Shown: piece by piece, positions 41,799 to 48,859 of the stretch
How the letters are laid out: each line of letters opens with the position of its first letter
How positions within the stretch are numbered: the stretch's first letter is position 1
Assembly (NCBI GenBank): GCA_002413345.1
Contig: DHWU01000009.1
Location: forward strand, 1 to 48,859
Reading direction: 5' to 3'
From: Propionibacteriaceae bacterium UBA5174
GTDB taxonomy: Bacteria; Actinomycetota; Actinomycetes; Propionibacteriales; Propionibacteriaceae
DNA length: 48,859 nucleotides
Position numbers and translations under genes: made by a program
Notes under the pieces: model-generated
Databases searched by the model: none
What the model was told of the DNA's origin: nothing
The model's input: the letters and a program-made list of their open reading frames with translations, nothing else

Positions 41799-42869
41799 TT
41801 AACCCAACCACGCCGCGTTAGCCTCGCTGCGTCCGACGTTTGGCTGCTCCACCCGCAGTTGCATGCCACTGACCAGGTGACTCAGCCCCCGATGATCTTC
41901 GGACCAGATCAGCACCGCCAAACTCGCCACACTGAAGGCAGCCATCAGCAAGGGAACTCCCAGCGCGGCCAGGAGCTCATATCCGCCGACTCCGAAAATG
42001 AATTTCAAGATGCGGGAGCCGACCACCGACCTCCCACTGGCCACTGGCTGGAGGCCAACCGTCGACTCCCCCAGCGTTCGGCCCTTGGCCAGGATCCAAC
42101 CGAATTGCACGGCGGCGGGCACCCCGACGGCCAAGACCGTGCCGATCCAATCGGTGTCGCCTTCTAGACGCCACGACATGACAGCCACCGAAAACACCCG
42201 CCACCCAACGACCAGCCCGAAGCCGATTCCAAACATCACCATCAAGTCCGAGCCCACGCCGACCAGTCGCCGTCCCAAGCTCACTCGAAGCGGTTGCGCC
42301 TTCGGGTGGACTGCCGCACCAACTACCAGCAATGCCGGAACGGCCAGCACAGAGCCAATCCCAGCACCCAAGGTGTTGGCAATCAGGTCGTCCACGTCGA
42401 ACACCCGGTAGGCACACCCGTAAAGCCCCCAGACTCCGGTGAGTTGGGTGAACTCAATCGCTGTCGAGATCAGCAGCCCGAGGGCGATCGCGACCACCAC
42501 CCCACGCCGAGCCAAGATCCGCAGGAAGAAGCCCAAGGGGGCAAACAACACCACGTTGAAGACCACCTGCAGCAACGCCCGATTGCGCCACAGCGGTCGC
42601 GGATCGGCCGCAATATCACTCAGGAAACCCAGTGGGTTCAGATTGGGGCCCACGCACTTGAAGCTGCCCGGACTCGGCATCGGAACCAAGGTGTAACTCC
42701 ACAAAGCCACGAAATAGACCGCCACTGCCACCAAGGCCAAGACGTCGAGCGCTCGCAGCCGGCCAACCTTGCGATAGCGAAACGCCGCCACCGGCACGAA
42801 CAGCGCTATGGCGAGCAAGCCGCCCAGAATCAGCGCCACCCAGGTACTGGGCCCAAACTGCTTCAGCAT
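41799..42869 (-). CDS. VanZ-like / RDD-domain membrane protein
   Basis: The 356-residue protein has a VanZ-like N-terminal half (residues ~1-185) with five hydrophobic segments and the motifs NVVLFAPLGFFL and STAIEFTQL...GCAYRVFDVDDLIANTLGAGIG, typical of VanZ. The C-terminal half (~205-345) resembles RDD domains: GRRLVGVGSDLMVMF and GRTLGESTVGLQPV with helices between. VanZ-type proteins affect glycopeptide or teichoic-acid-related envelope processes; RDD proteins are membrane transport or scaffolding modules. ATG 42869 has AAGGAG 6 nt upstream. The combination is known in actinobacteria but its function is not. Confidence 0.85.
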   Translation of the reverse strand: MLKQFGPSTWVALILGGLLAIALFVPVAAFRYRKVGRLRALDVLALVAVAVYFVALWSYTLVPMPSPGSFKCVGPNLNPLGFLSDIAADPRPLWRNRALLQVVFNVVLFAPLGFFLRILARRGVVVAIALGLLISTAIEFTQLTGVWGLYGCAYRVFDVDDLIANTLGAGIGSVLAVPALLVVGAAVHPKAQPLRVSLGRRLVGVGSDLMVMFGIGFGLVVGWRVFSVAVMSWRLEGDTDWIGTVLAVGVPAAVQFGWILAKGRTLGESTVGLQPVASGRSVVGSRILKFIFGVGGYELLAALGVPLLMAAFSVASLAVLIWSEDHRGLSHLVSGMQLRVEQPNVGRSEANAAWLG

Positions 42870-43091
42870 CGATACTCCTTGAACGGTCTTCCCGCCTTTT
42901 CCACCAGCCAGTCTGGCGGTAACCACTGCTCACTGCCGGACATCCACCCGGTGGCAGCGACAATCAGCCACCTGCACTGGTGCGCTGGTCCACCGGCGAC
43001 ATCCCGGGTGCTGCCATCGGTTAACTCGCTCCCGCCTGCCACCCCCGCAACCGCCCCGCAGCTAGCATTAGGCCTCAGCAAAGCTGAGTTG

Positions 43092-43139
43092 GCCACTGAG
43101 TTTGGTGGCCACTGAGCTTGTTGACCACTGGGCCCGACG
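43092..43139. repeat. Short tandem 16-bp repeat
   Basis: GGCCACTGAGTTTGGT, GGCCACTGAGCTTGTT and the degenerate GACCACTGGGCCCGAC occupy 43092-43139. Just before, CTCAGC (43074-43079) and GCTGAG (43084-43089) form a hairpin. The block lies in the divergent gap between VanZ-RDD and rnhA. Confidence 0.7.
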
Positions 43140-43203
43140 ACCTCGCCAAGATCTTGGCTCCGCCCATCGCCTCGACTTTCTATCCGTCCTAAGGAGTGCC
43201 GGT

Positions 43204-43641
43204 ATGCAACCAGTGGTGGTGGCCACCGATGGATCCTGTCTAACCAATCCGGGCCCAGGCGGTTGGGCTTGGGCCAGCGCCGATGGCCGCCAAGGCAGCG
43301 GTGGGCATGCGGGCACCACCAACAATCTGATGGAGTTGCGCGCGGTCTACGAACTGCTCGACGCTTACCCGCCCGAGGTTCCGCTGTTGATCCAGGCCGA
43401 CAGCATGTACGTGATCAACATCTTCACCCGGTGGCTGTCGGGCTGGCAGGCAAAAGGCTGGCAGACCGCCGCCAAGAAGCCGGTGGCAAACCGCGAGGCG
43501 ATCGAGCTGATCGCTGAGCGTCTGGACGGCCGCAAAGTGCGTTGGGAACACGTCAAAGGCCACTCGGGACACCCATTGAATGAGCTGGTCGACTCCCTAG
43601 CCAGGGCGGCTGCCACCAAAGTGCGCGACTCGGCCAACTGA
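43204..43641 (+). CDS. rnhA: Ribonuclease HI
   Basis: The 145-residue enzyme degrades RNA in RNA-DNA hybrids. Acidic catalytic residues are visible in VVATDGSCLTN (Asp), NLMELRAVYE (Glu), LIQADSMYVIN (Asp) and NELVDSLAR (Asp), with the flexible HVKGHSGHPLN loop before the last. It has the basic GWQAKGWQT handle. Length is normal for bacterial type I. ATG 43204 has AAGGAG upstream. It converges with the APC gene across a terminator. Confidence 0.93.
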   Translation: MQPVVVATDGSCLTNPGPGGWAWASADGRQGSGGHAGTTNNLMELRAVYELLDAYPPEVPLLIQADSMYVINIFTRWLSGWQAKGWQTAAKKPVANREAIELIAERLDGRKVRWEHVKGHSGHPLNELVDSLARAAATKVRDSAN

Positions 43642-43671
43642 GCCAACGCCAAGTCTGGGTGAAGACGCCAA

Positions 43672-43702
43672 CGGCGGGAACGGCTAGATGCCGTTCCCGC
43701 CG
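43672..43702. terminator. Bidirectional terminator between rnhA and APC permease
   Basis: CGGCGGGAACGGC (43672-43684) and GCCGTTCCCGCCG (43690-43702) form a perfect 13-bp stem with a TAGAT loop, placed between two convergent genes. Confidence 0.88.
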
Positions 43703-43715
43703 CGAGGCTAATCGA

Positions 43716-45164
43716 TCAGGAAATCGAATCAATGATGTTGTTGTAGACCTCAGGACGTGCCTTGCGAACCCGCATTGCCTGCACCACACCGATGATGATC
43801 GCGATCGGGACGACCACCAGCAGCGCACCAGCGGTCTCCCAGCCGCCACCGACCAGAGCCGGGAAGTAGGCCACGATCACCGCAGCGACCACCACCAATC
43901 CCAGCGCTGCCACCGACGGGGCAATCTTGGTGGACCAGGCCGTACCTGGGATGTTGATCTTCGCGAAGTAGACAACTACTGCAACTGAAGTCAACGCCAT
44001 CAAGGTGACGATGGAAATCGTGGAGATGCCCGAGAGCCAGGTGAAGATCTGCATTACCGGATCCCAGCCCATGACCGTCAGCGCGATCAGGACAACCGCG
44101 GCGGTGCCGGACTGCACGAGGGACGAGAAGGCCGGCGAACCGTGCCGGCCGTGGACGGTACCCAGGCGGGCTGGCAGCAGACCAACATTGCCCATCGCGT
44201 GCTGGTAGCGGGTGAGCACATTGTGGAATGACAGCACGCAGGCAAACAGGCTGGTCAACAGCAGCCCCTGCATCACAGTCGCACCGACCACGCCGAGGTA
44301 CCTCATTGCGGTATCCATCAGCATGCCGCCAGCATTCGCCGTGGCAACATCGACAACCTGACTCGGACCCCAAGCCATCACCATGGCCCACGAAGCGAAG
44401 CTGTACAGCAGGCCGATCGCGATGACTGCGGCATAAGTGGCCCGCGGAATGGTCTTGTCGGGGTCTTTGGCTTCATCACGGAAGATTGCGGTGGACTCAA
44501 AGCCGATGAATCCAGCCATTGCCATCATCAGGCCGATGCCCGGGGAGCCCGAGGACCAAGCCGGAATCGTGAACGGCGCCAACGACAGCCCTTCGGCACC
44601 ACCTTGGAAGATTACCGACGCCGACAGGGCCAAGGTGACCCCAACTTCGGCGGTCAAGAAGACTGCCAGCACCTTGGCACTGAGCTGGACGTCCCGGTAT
44701 CCGAGGAAGCCAACAAGAGCGATAACCGCCAACGAATACAGCCACCAGGGAGCCTCTGGAACACCGAGGGTCGTCATGGTCAGGTTGAGTGAGAACCCGA
44801 TGTAGCCGTAGACGGCCAGCTGGACCGTCGTGTAAGTGAGCAGAGCCAGCCAGGCCGCACCCACCCCCAGCGGACGACCCAGGCCGTAGCCGATATAGGT
44901 GAAGAAGGCGCCAGGTTTCGGCACCGCCCGCGACATGGTGGACAAACCCACCGAGAACAGCAGCAATATCGCTGCAGCGATGACGAAGTTGAGCGGGAAT
45001 CCCACCCCATCGCCGATCATGATTGCGACTGGTGTACTGCCGCCAATGACGGTGAGGGGCGCTGCCGCCGCCACCACCATGAACACAATTCCGCTCACTC
45101 CTAGCGACCCGCTGAGCTTGCGGTTGTCGGTGGAGATTGGAGCCAAAGAAACCTCAGTAGCCAT
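43716..45164 (-). CDS. APC-family amino acid permease
   Basis: The 482-residue protein has about 12 hydrophobic helices and APC-family segments: GSLGVSGIVFMVVAAAAPLTVIGGSTPVAI in the first helix region, FFTYIGYGLGRPLGVGAAWLALLTY near 90, and GFIGFESTAIFRDEAKDPDKTIPRATY near residue 225. The latter is the conserved FExxAxxxEExxxPxR-like loop between helices 6 and 7. It is probably an amino acid or amine importer; the substrate cannot be told. ATG 45164 has a weak ribosome-binding site. A 342-bp gap lies upstream. Confidence 0.9.
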   Translation of the reverse strand: MATEVSLAPISTDNRKLSGSLGVSGIVFMVVAAAAPLTVIGGSTPVAIMIGDGVGFPLNFVIAAAILLLFSVGLSTMSRAVPKPGAFFTYIGYGLGRPLGVGAAWLALLTYTTVQLAVYGYIGFSLNLTMTTLGVPEAPWWLYSLAVIALVGFLGYRDVQLSAKVLAVFLTAEVGVTLALSASVIFQGGAEGLSLAPFTIPAWSSGSPGIGLMMAMAGFIGFESTAIFRDEAKDPDKTIPRATYAAVIAIGLLYSFASWAMVMAWGPSQVVDVATANAGGMLMDTAMRYLGVVGATVMQGLLLTSLFACVLSFHNVLTRYQHAMGNVGLLPARLGTVHGRHGSPAFSSLVQSGTAAVVLIALTVMGWDPVMQIFTWLSGISTISIVTLMALTSVAVVVYFAKINIPGTAWSTKIAPSVAALGLVVVAAVIVAYFPALVGGGWETAGALLVVVPIAIIIGVVQAMRVRKARPEVYNNIIDSIS

Positions 45165-45506
45165 GGATTAATCATGACCATGCCGCATTGCATCAGAGTC
45201 TCTGCCCTGTTACGAAATGGAGTCATTTCAAATCAATGCGAACGCAGTTCTCTAAATAAACATAGGGGCCCACCGCACCAAATCTTCACCGGGCAGGCAC
45301 TATCCCTGTCACCCATTCGGGTGACCGGGCCCACCCGGCCCCGACTAGGCGCTACGCCCCCTGCCAAGGCCGGGCGGCACCAAGACACACCAATTACCGC
45401 GGCGTGAGTATTGAACACTTACTCACGCCACGGAACGGCCAGACTTAATTAACTCGTTGACACCCTCAGGAGCATTTTTCTGATCTATATCGGTTCAGTG
45501 AAAGAA
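45165..45506. other. 342-bp gene-free region between etfA and APC permease
   Basis: No plausible gene is present. It has AT-rich parts (TAAATAAACATA near 45253; TTAATTAA near 45447) and two hairpins. CGGGTG (45318-45323) pairs with CACCCG (45332-45337). GGCGTGAGTA (45401-45410) pairs perfectly with TACTCACGCC (45420-45429). The latter lies about 80 bp downstream of etfA and may end the etf transcript; the former lies on the 5' side of the permease. No known riboswitch core is seen. Confidence 0.6.
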
Positions 45507-46448
45507 TCAGGACAGCCGCGAAACTACCGCTGGAATGATTTGCTTCAAATCCCCAACCACGCTCAGGTCTGCCAGCCGATGGATCGGCGCATCAGGATCA
45601 CTATTCACCGCCAGGATCTGTCGGGCAGTGCGCATCCCAGCGATGTGTTGAATCGCACCGGAGATGCCTAAAGCGACGTAGAGATCTGGTGACACCGTCT
45701 TACCGGTCTGCCCCACCTGAAAACTGCTGGGCACATACCCGGCATCTACCGCAGCCCTTGATGCACCGACCGCGCCACCGAGAGCATCAGCCAAAGCCTC
45801 AACCGGGGCAAAATCTCCATCAGTTCCGCGCCCACCGGAGACCACCACGCTCGCCTCGGCAAGTTTGGGACGCACCGACGCTGCCACCGGTTCGACCTGG
45901 ACCACCTCCGAAACAACCGAGGTGGGCAAATAGCTGAAGTGGGCTTGATACACCTGAGGCTCTATCGGCGCCTCAACCGCCGGACAGCTTCCCGGCTTCA
46001 CCGTGAACACCGCGACCGGAGTCTTGACCGCAGCCGTGACGGTGAACTTGCCCGCCCAAACCACCTTGTCAACCTGCACTCCATTACCGGCGCCACGAAT
46101 GGCGGTCACATCGGTAATCAGCCCGGCGCCAAGTTTCGCCGCAACTAATGCAGCAACCTCATTGCCTTCCAGGCCTGCCGGCACCAAGACCACGGTGGCC
46201 GAAGCATCAACCACACGTTCGGTCAGCAATGCCGCCTTGGCGCCGATCAGATTCCCAGCGAGCTGGGGGCAATCCACCAAATGCACCTCGGCGGCACCGA
46301 ATCGGCCCAGGTCAGCGATCAACTCGTGATTAGCTTCACCGGCGAACACCGCCACTGGGCGACCCAGTTGTGCAGCCATGGTGAGCAATTCGGCGACCGA
46401 GGCATCCAACACTCCGCCAGTTGCGGTGGCCATCACTACAACAGTCAT
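45507..46448 (-). CDS. etfA: Electron transfer flavoprotein alpha subunit
   Basis: The 313-residue subunit carries the FAD of the ETF heterodimer and takes electrons from acyl-CoA dehydrogenases. The C-terminal FAD domain shows SGGRGTDGDFAPVEALADALGGAVGASRAAVDAGY (~200-235), VGQTGKTVSPDLYVALGISGAIQHIAGM (~241-270) and INxDPxAPI-like AVNSDPDAPIHRLADLSVVGDLKQIIP at the end. ATG 46448 has AGGACTGAG upstream; the gap to etfB is 10 bp. It is the last gene of an etfD-etfB-etfA operon. Confidence 0.96.
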   Translation of the reverse strand: MTVVVMATATGGVLDASVAELLTMAAQLGRPVAVFAGEANHELIADLGRFGAAEVHLVDCPQLAGNLIGAKAALLTERVVDASATVVLVPAGLEGNEVAALVAAKLGAGLITDVTAIRGAGNGVQVDKVVWAGKFTVTAAVKTPVAVFTVKPGSCPAVEAPIEPQVYQAHFSYLPTSVVSEVVQVEPVAASVRPKLAEASVVVSGGRGTDGDFAPVEALADALGGAVGASRAAVDAGYVPSSFQVGQTGKTVSPDLYVALGISGAIQHIAGMRTARQILAVNSDPDAPIHRLADLSVVGDLKQIIPAVVSRLS

Positions 46449-46458
46449 AACTCAGTCC

Positions 46459-47241
46459 TCACTTGGTCGCATCGACTAGGAATTTCACGATTTCGTCAAC
46501 ACTGCTGCCGTTGTCATCGACGATCACCCGACCGGCGGCCCGGTCCGGGTTGCGAACCGTGGCAATGACTTCCACTCGAGCTGCGGCCAGGCCGACCGAA
46601 TCCGGGCTGACGCCAAGATCGGCCAAAGCCATCTTGGTGACCTGCTTCTTCTTGGCCGCCAACACGTCTTTGAAGCTTGGGTAGCGAGGCTCCCCGGATT
46701 GATCGGTGACGCTCACTACCGCTGGCAATCCGGCAATGATGGTGCGAGACCCGGTCTCATCCACCCGATCGATTTGCAGACTCTGTCCGTCCACGGTCAA
46801 GGCAGCGGCCTGGCTCAGTAGCGGCCAGCCCAAGGCGTCGGCCAGCAAGGCTGGCAGCACCCCGATCCCGGCATCAGTTGAGCTCATCCCGCACATCACC
46901 AGACCAACTTCGCCGACCGATCGAGCTGCCGAGGCCAGCACCGTGGCGGTGCCGAAGACATCGCTGCCCGCGATTGCCGGGTCAGTCACCAAGACAGCGT
47001 CGTTGGCGCCCATTTGCAGAGCTTTACGCAAGGCGATTTCGGCGTCATCGCTACCCACCGTGAGCACGGTCACCGTCGCGTCAGCAAGCTCGGCCCGAAG
47101 CTGAAGCGCCTGCTCAACGGCATATTCATCGAGTTCGGACAGCCGTCCCGAACCACCGGTACGGGCCAAGGTCTGGTCCTCCTCGAAGCTCACCTCATCG
47201 GTGGCGTCGGGCACATACTTCACACAAACCAGGATCTTCAT
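46459..47241 (-). CDS. etfB: Electron transfer flavoprotein beta subunit
   Basis: The 260-residue subunit starts MKILVCVKYVPDATDEVSF, typical of EtfB/FixA, with AMP-binding residues in VLVTDPAIAGSDVFGTATVLAS (~96-118) and the recognition loop AAKKKQVTKMALADLGV near 194-210 (PxxMKARKKP-like variant). It binds AMP and docks on EtfA. ATG 47241 overlaps the stop of the upstream Fe-S reductase by four bases, so the three proteins are co-translated. Confidence 0.96.
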   Translation of the reverse strand: MKILVCVKYVPDATDEVSFEEDQTLARTGGSGRLSELDEYAVEQALQLRAELADATVTVLTVGSDDAEIALRKALQMGANDAVLVTDPAIAGSDVFGTATVLASAARSVGEVGLVMCGMSSTDAGIGVLPALLADALGWPLLSQAAALTVDGQSLQIDRVDETGSRTIIAGLPAVVSVTDQSGEPRYPSFKDVLAAKKKQVTKMALADLGVSPDSVGLAAARVEVIATVRNPDRAAGRVIVDDNGSSVDEIVKFLVDATK

Positions 47242-48859
47242 GCCTGTTCGTCCTTCCTCGGTTGAGCTGAATCAAGCCCTCGCTTAACCCCGGCCAAGAC
47301 CAGGTGGGCCACATCAGTTACTTGGGGTGCCTCATCGCGGGCGGCGCCAGCATCGCTGAGCATGATCGCGCAGTAGGGGCAGGCCGTGGCCACAGTCGCT
47401 GCCCCGGTCGCGACAGCTTCGTCCATTCGGGCCGAATTGATCCGGGTGCCGAGCTTTTCCTCGGTCCACATCCGGGCACCACCGCCACCGCAGCACAGGC
47501 TGGTTGCGGCGTGATGTTCCATTTCGACCAGATCGGCTTCTCCCAGACCGGCCAGCAGTTCCCGAGGAGCGTCGAACTCTTGGTTGTGTCGACCCAAGTA
47601 GCAGGGGTCGTGATAGGTGATCTGCACCTTCTCTTGCTCGGGCGGTTCAACCAGGTTGAGCTGTCCGGCGCGGATTAGCCGGTTCAGCACCTGGGTGTGG
47701 TGTTCCACCCGGTATGCACCACCCAGTTGGGAATACTCGCGGGACAAGGCATTCAGGCAGTGGGCGCAGGTGGCCACGATCTGCTTCACGCCATACTCAG
47801 CGAAAGTCTCGATGTTTTCGACTGCCAACCCTTGATAGGTGGCCTCGTTCCCCGCTCGCCGAGCGGCGTCCCCACAGCAGGTTTCAGCCTGACCGAGGAC
47901 AGCGAACTTCACTCCGGCAAGGTGCAGCAGCTCCGCGACTGCGGCTGTGGTGCGCTTGGCTTTCTCATCAAAGGCGCCCGCGCAGCCCACCCAAAGCAAG
48001 GTGTCCACTTCTTCGGCGCTAGCAAGATCTTTGCCGAGCACCGGGACGGAGAAGTCCAGCCCCTTAGCCCAGTCCATCCGGTCACGAGCGGGCAGCCCCC
48101 ACGGATTGCCCTTGGTCTCCAAATTGGCGAACAGGGAGTTGAACTCTTCAGGAAAGTCCGAGGCCACCATCACTTCATGGCGCCGCAGATCAAGAATGTG
48201 ATCGACATGCTCGATGTCGACTGGGCACTGATCAACGCAGGCACCACAGGTGGTACAACTCCACAAAGTGTCGGGGTTGATCACCAGGCCAACCAAGCCT
48301 TCGCTGGCCGAATCGCTGCCAGCCGCCCCAGAAGACGAAAGGGCGCTCGCCACGTCGGCGCTGTGGTCGCGTCCGGCGGCATGATCGCGCAACGCCAGGG
48401 TGAACAGCTTCGGTGACAGTGGTTTGCCGGTGTTCCAAGCCGGACATAGATCTTGGCAACGACCACATTCGGTGCAGGAGGCGAAGTCGAGCAGGGATTT
48501 CCAGCCGAACTCCTCGATCTTGCCCACCCCAAAGGTCGCGTCTTCATCCAGATCATCAATGTCGCGAATGTCAAAGAGCTTGCCAGCCACCAACATCGGC
48601 GCAGCTGCGCCCAGTGCGGCACTACCGTCGAGTTCGCGGCGGGCGTAGACATTCAGTACCCCGAGGAAACGGTGCCAGGCCACGCTCATGGTGACGCTGT
48701 AACCGATTACCCCTAGCCAGAGCATCGAGACCAGGATCTTTACCGCAGCGGTCACGGTGATTACCCCGGCCAGTGTCTCCGGCGACCAACCCGCCAGGGC
48801 GCCGCCAACCCAACTAGTGAGCGGATAGTGCACCCAACTACCTGCCGCAGCCGTGGCCG
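47238..48859 (-). CDS. etfD: ETF-linked membrane Fe-S oxidoreductase EtfD (5' end outside window)
   Basis: The frame stays open to the right edge, so the N-terminal part is missing. The visible 540 residues include one remaining membrane segment (VKILVSMLWLGVIGYSVTMSVAW), two 4Fe-4S ferredoxin motifs (CTECGRCQDLCP and CTTCGACVDQCP) and two CCG domains (ETCCGDAARRAG ... CAHCLN; HDPCYLGRHNQ ... LCCGGGGARMW). This matches Rv0338c/EtfD of mycobacteria, which re-oxidises ETF and passes electrons to the quinone pool. The full protein is expected to have about five helices upstream. It overlaps etfB by four bases. Confidence 0.88.
   Translation of the reverse strand, partial: ATAAAGSWVHYPLTSWVGGALAGWSPETLAGVITVTAAVKILVSMLWLGVIGYSVTMSVAWHRFLGVLNVYARRELDGSAALGAAAPMLVAGKLFDIRDIDDLDEDATFGVGKIEEFGWKSLLDFASCTECGRCQDLCPAWNTGKPLSPKLFTLALRDHAAGRDHSADVASALSSSGAAGSDSASEGLVGLVINPDTLWSCTTCGACVDQCPVDIEHVDHILDLRRHEVMVASDFPEEFNSLFANLETKGNPWGLPARDRMDWAKGLDFSVPVLGKDLASAEEVDTLLWVGCAGAFDEKAKRTTAAVAELLHLAGVKFAVLGQAETCCGDAARRAGNEATYQGLAVENIETFAEYGVKQIVATCAHCLNALSREYSQLGGAYRVEHHTQVLNRLIRAGQLNLVEPPEQEKVQITYHDPCYLGRHNQEFDAPRELLAGLGEADLVEMEHHAATSLCCGGGGARMWTEEKLGTRINSARMDEAVATGAATVATACPYCAIMLSDAGAARDEAPQVTDVAHLVLAGVKRGLDSAQPRKDEQA

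Noticed and set aside
1..48859. tRNA, rRNA, insertion sequences and phage genes
   Set aside because: No cloverleaf with a CCA-type acceptor end, rRNA-like stretch, transposase or phage protein was recognised by reading; a tRNAscan or IS search was not possible.

Overview
The window is a high-GC stretch from an actinobacterial chromosome. The evidence is a neighbouring ettA and short single-stranded-DNA-binding gene (the Rv2477c/Rv2478c neighbourhood of mycobacteria), a pyrR-pyrB-pyrC operon, etfD-etfB-etfA, many GTG starts, several apparently leaderless genes (a TANNNT box 6-7 nt before the start codon) and many secreted or lipid-anchored proteins in a monoderm style. The exact genus cannot be read from the sequence; a Propionibacteriales-like organism is a guess. 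I see no rRNA, tRNA, CRISPR array, insertion sequence or prophage.

Layout. 1-1.1 kb: the C-terminal end of an HNH nuclease (DUF222/13E12 type) and a DUF1697 protein. 1.2-4.0 kb: pyrR, pyrB and pyrC, translationally coupled. 4.1-5.1 kb: an orphan LacI-type regulator. 5.2-7.9 kb (minus): long-chain acyl-CoA synthetase coupled to a tandem hot-dog thioesterase. 8.0-10.9 kb: a one-chain FAD/Fe-S dehydrogenase of the D-lactate/glycolate type. 10.9-12.9 kb: an unknown protein, a five-copy 17-bp repeat and a methyltransferase. 13.0-14.7 kb: EttA. 14.7-23.1 kb (minus): a probable envelope cluster read as GT87 mannosyltransferase, PrsW-like protease, dynamin-like GTPase with a roughly 550-residue disordered tail, membrane GTPase and ssbB. 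23.2-30.2 kb: a TetR-controlled ABC exporter operon with two adaptor proteins. 30.3-31.3 kb: a leucine-rich repeat protein that looks like the stump of a ROCO protein. 31.4-36.0 kb: secreted SGNH hydrolase, YjbR protein, M50-type membrane protease, glutamine amidotransferase and a PLDc_N membrane protein. 36.1-37.2 kb: a leaderless Cys-Cys leader peptide, a 38-residue coupled ORF and cysE. 37.2-42.9 kb: a secreted cell-wall hydrolase, an LpqH-like lipoprotein, a PQQ-propeller lipoprotein and a VanZ-RDD membrane protein. 43.2-45.2 kb: RNase HI and an APC permease. 45.5-48.9 kb (minus): etfD (cut by the window edge), etfB and etfA.

How the genes work together. FadD/thioesterase and EtfDBA belong to acyl-CoA activation and beta-oxidation electron flow. 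The GTPase pair, PrsW-like protease and GT87 enzyme point to envelope or membrane remodelling. The TetR-MFP-MFP-ATPase-permease-permease-ATPase block resembles the CecR-YbhGFSR exporter of enterobacteria with the double ATPase split in two. The most interesting loci are the cysE leader, the GTPase cluster and the truncated LRR-Roc gene.
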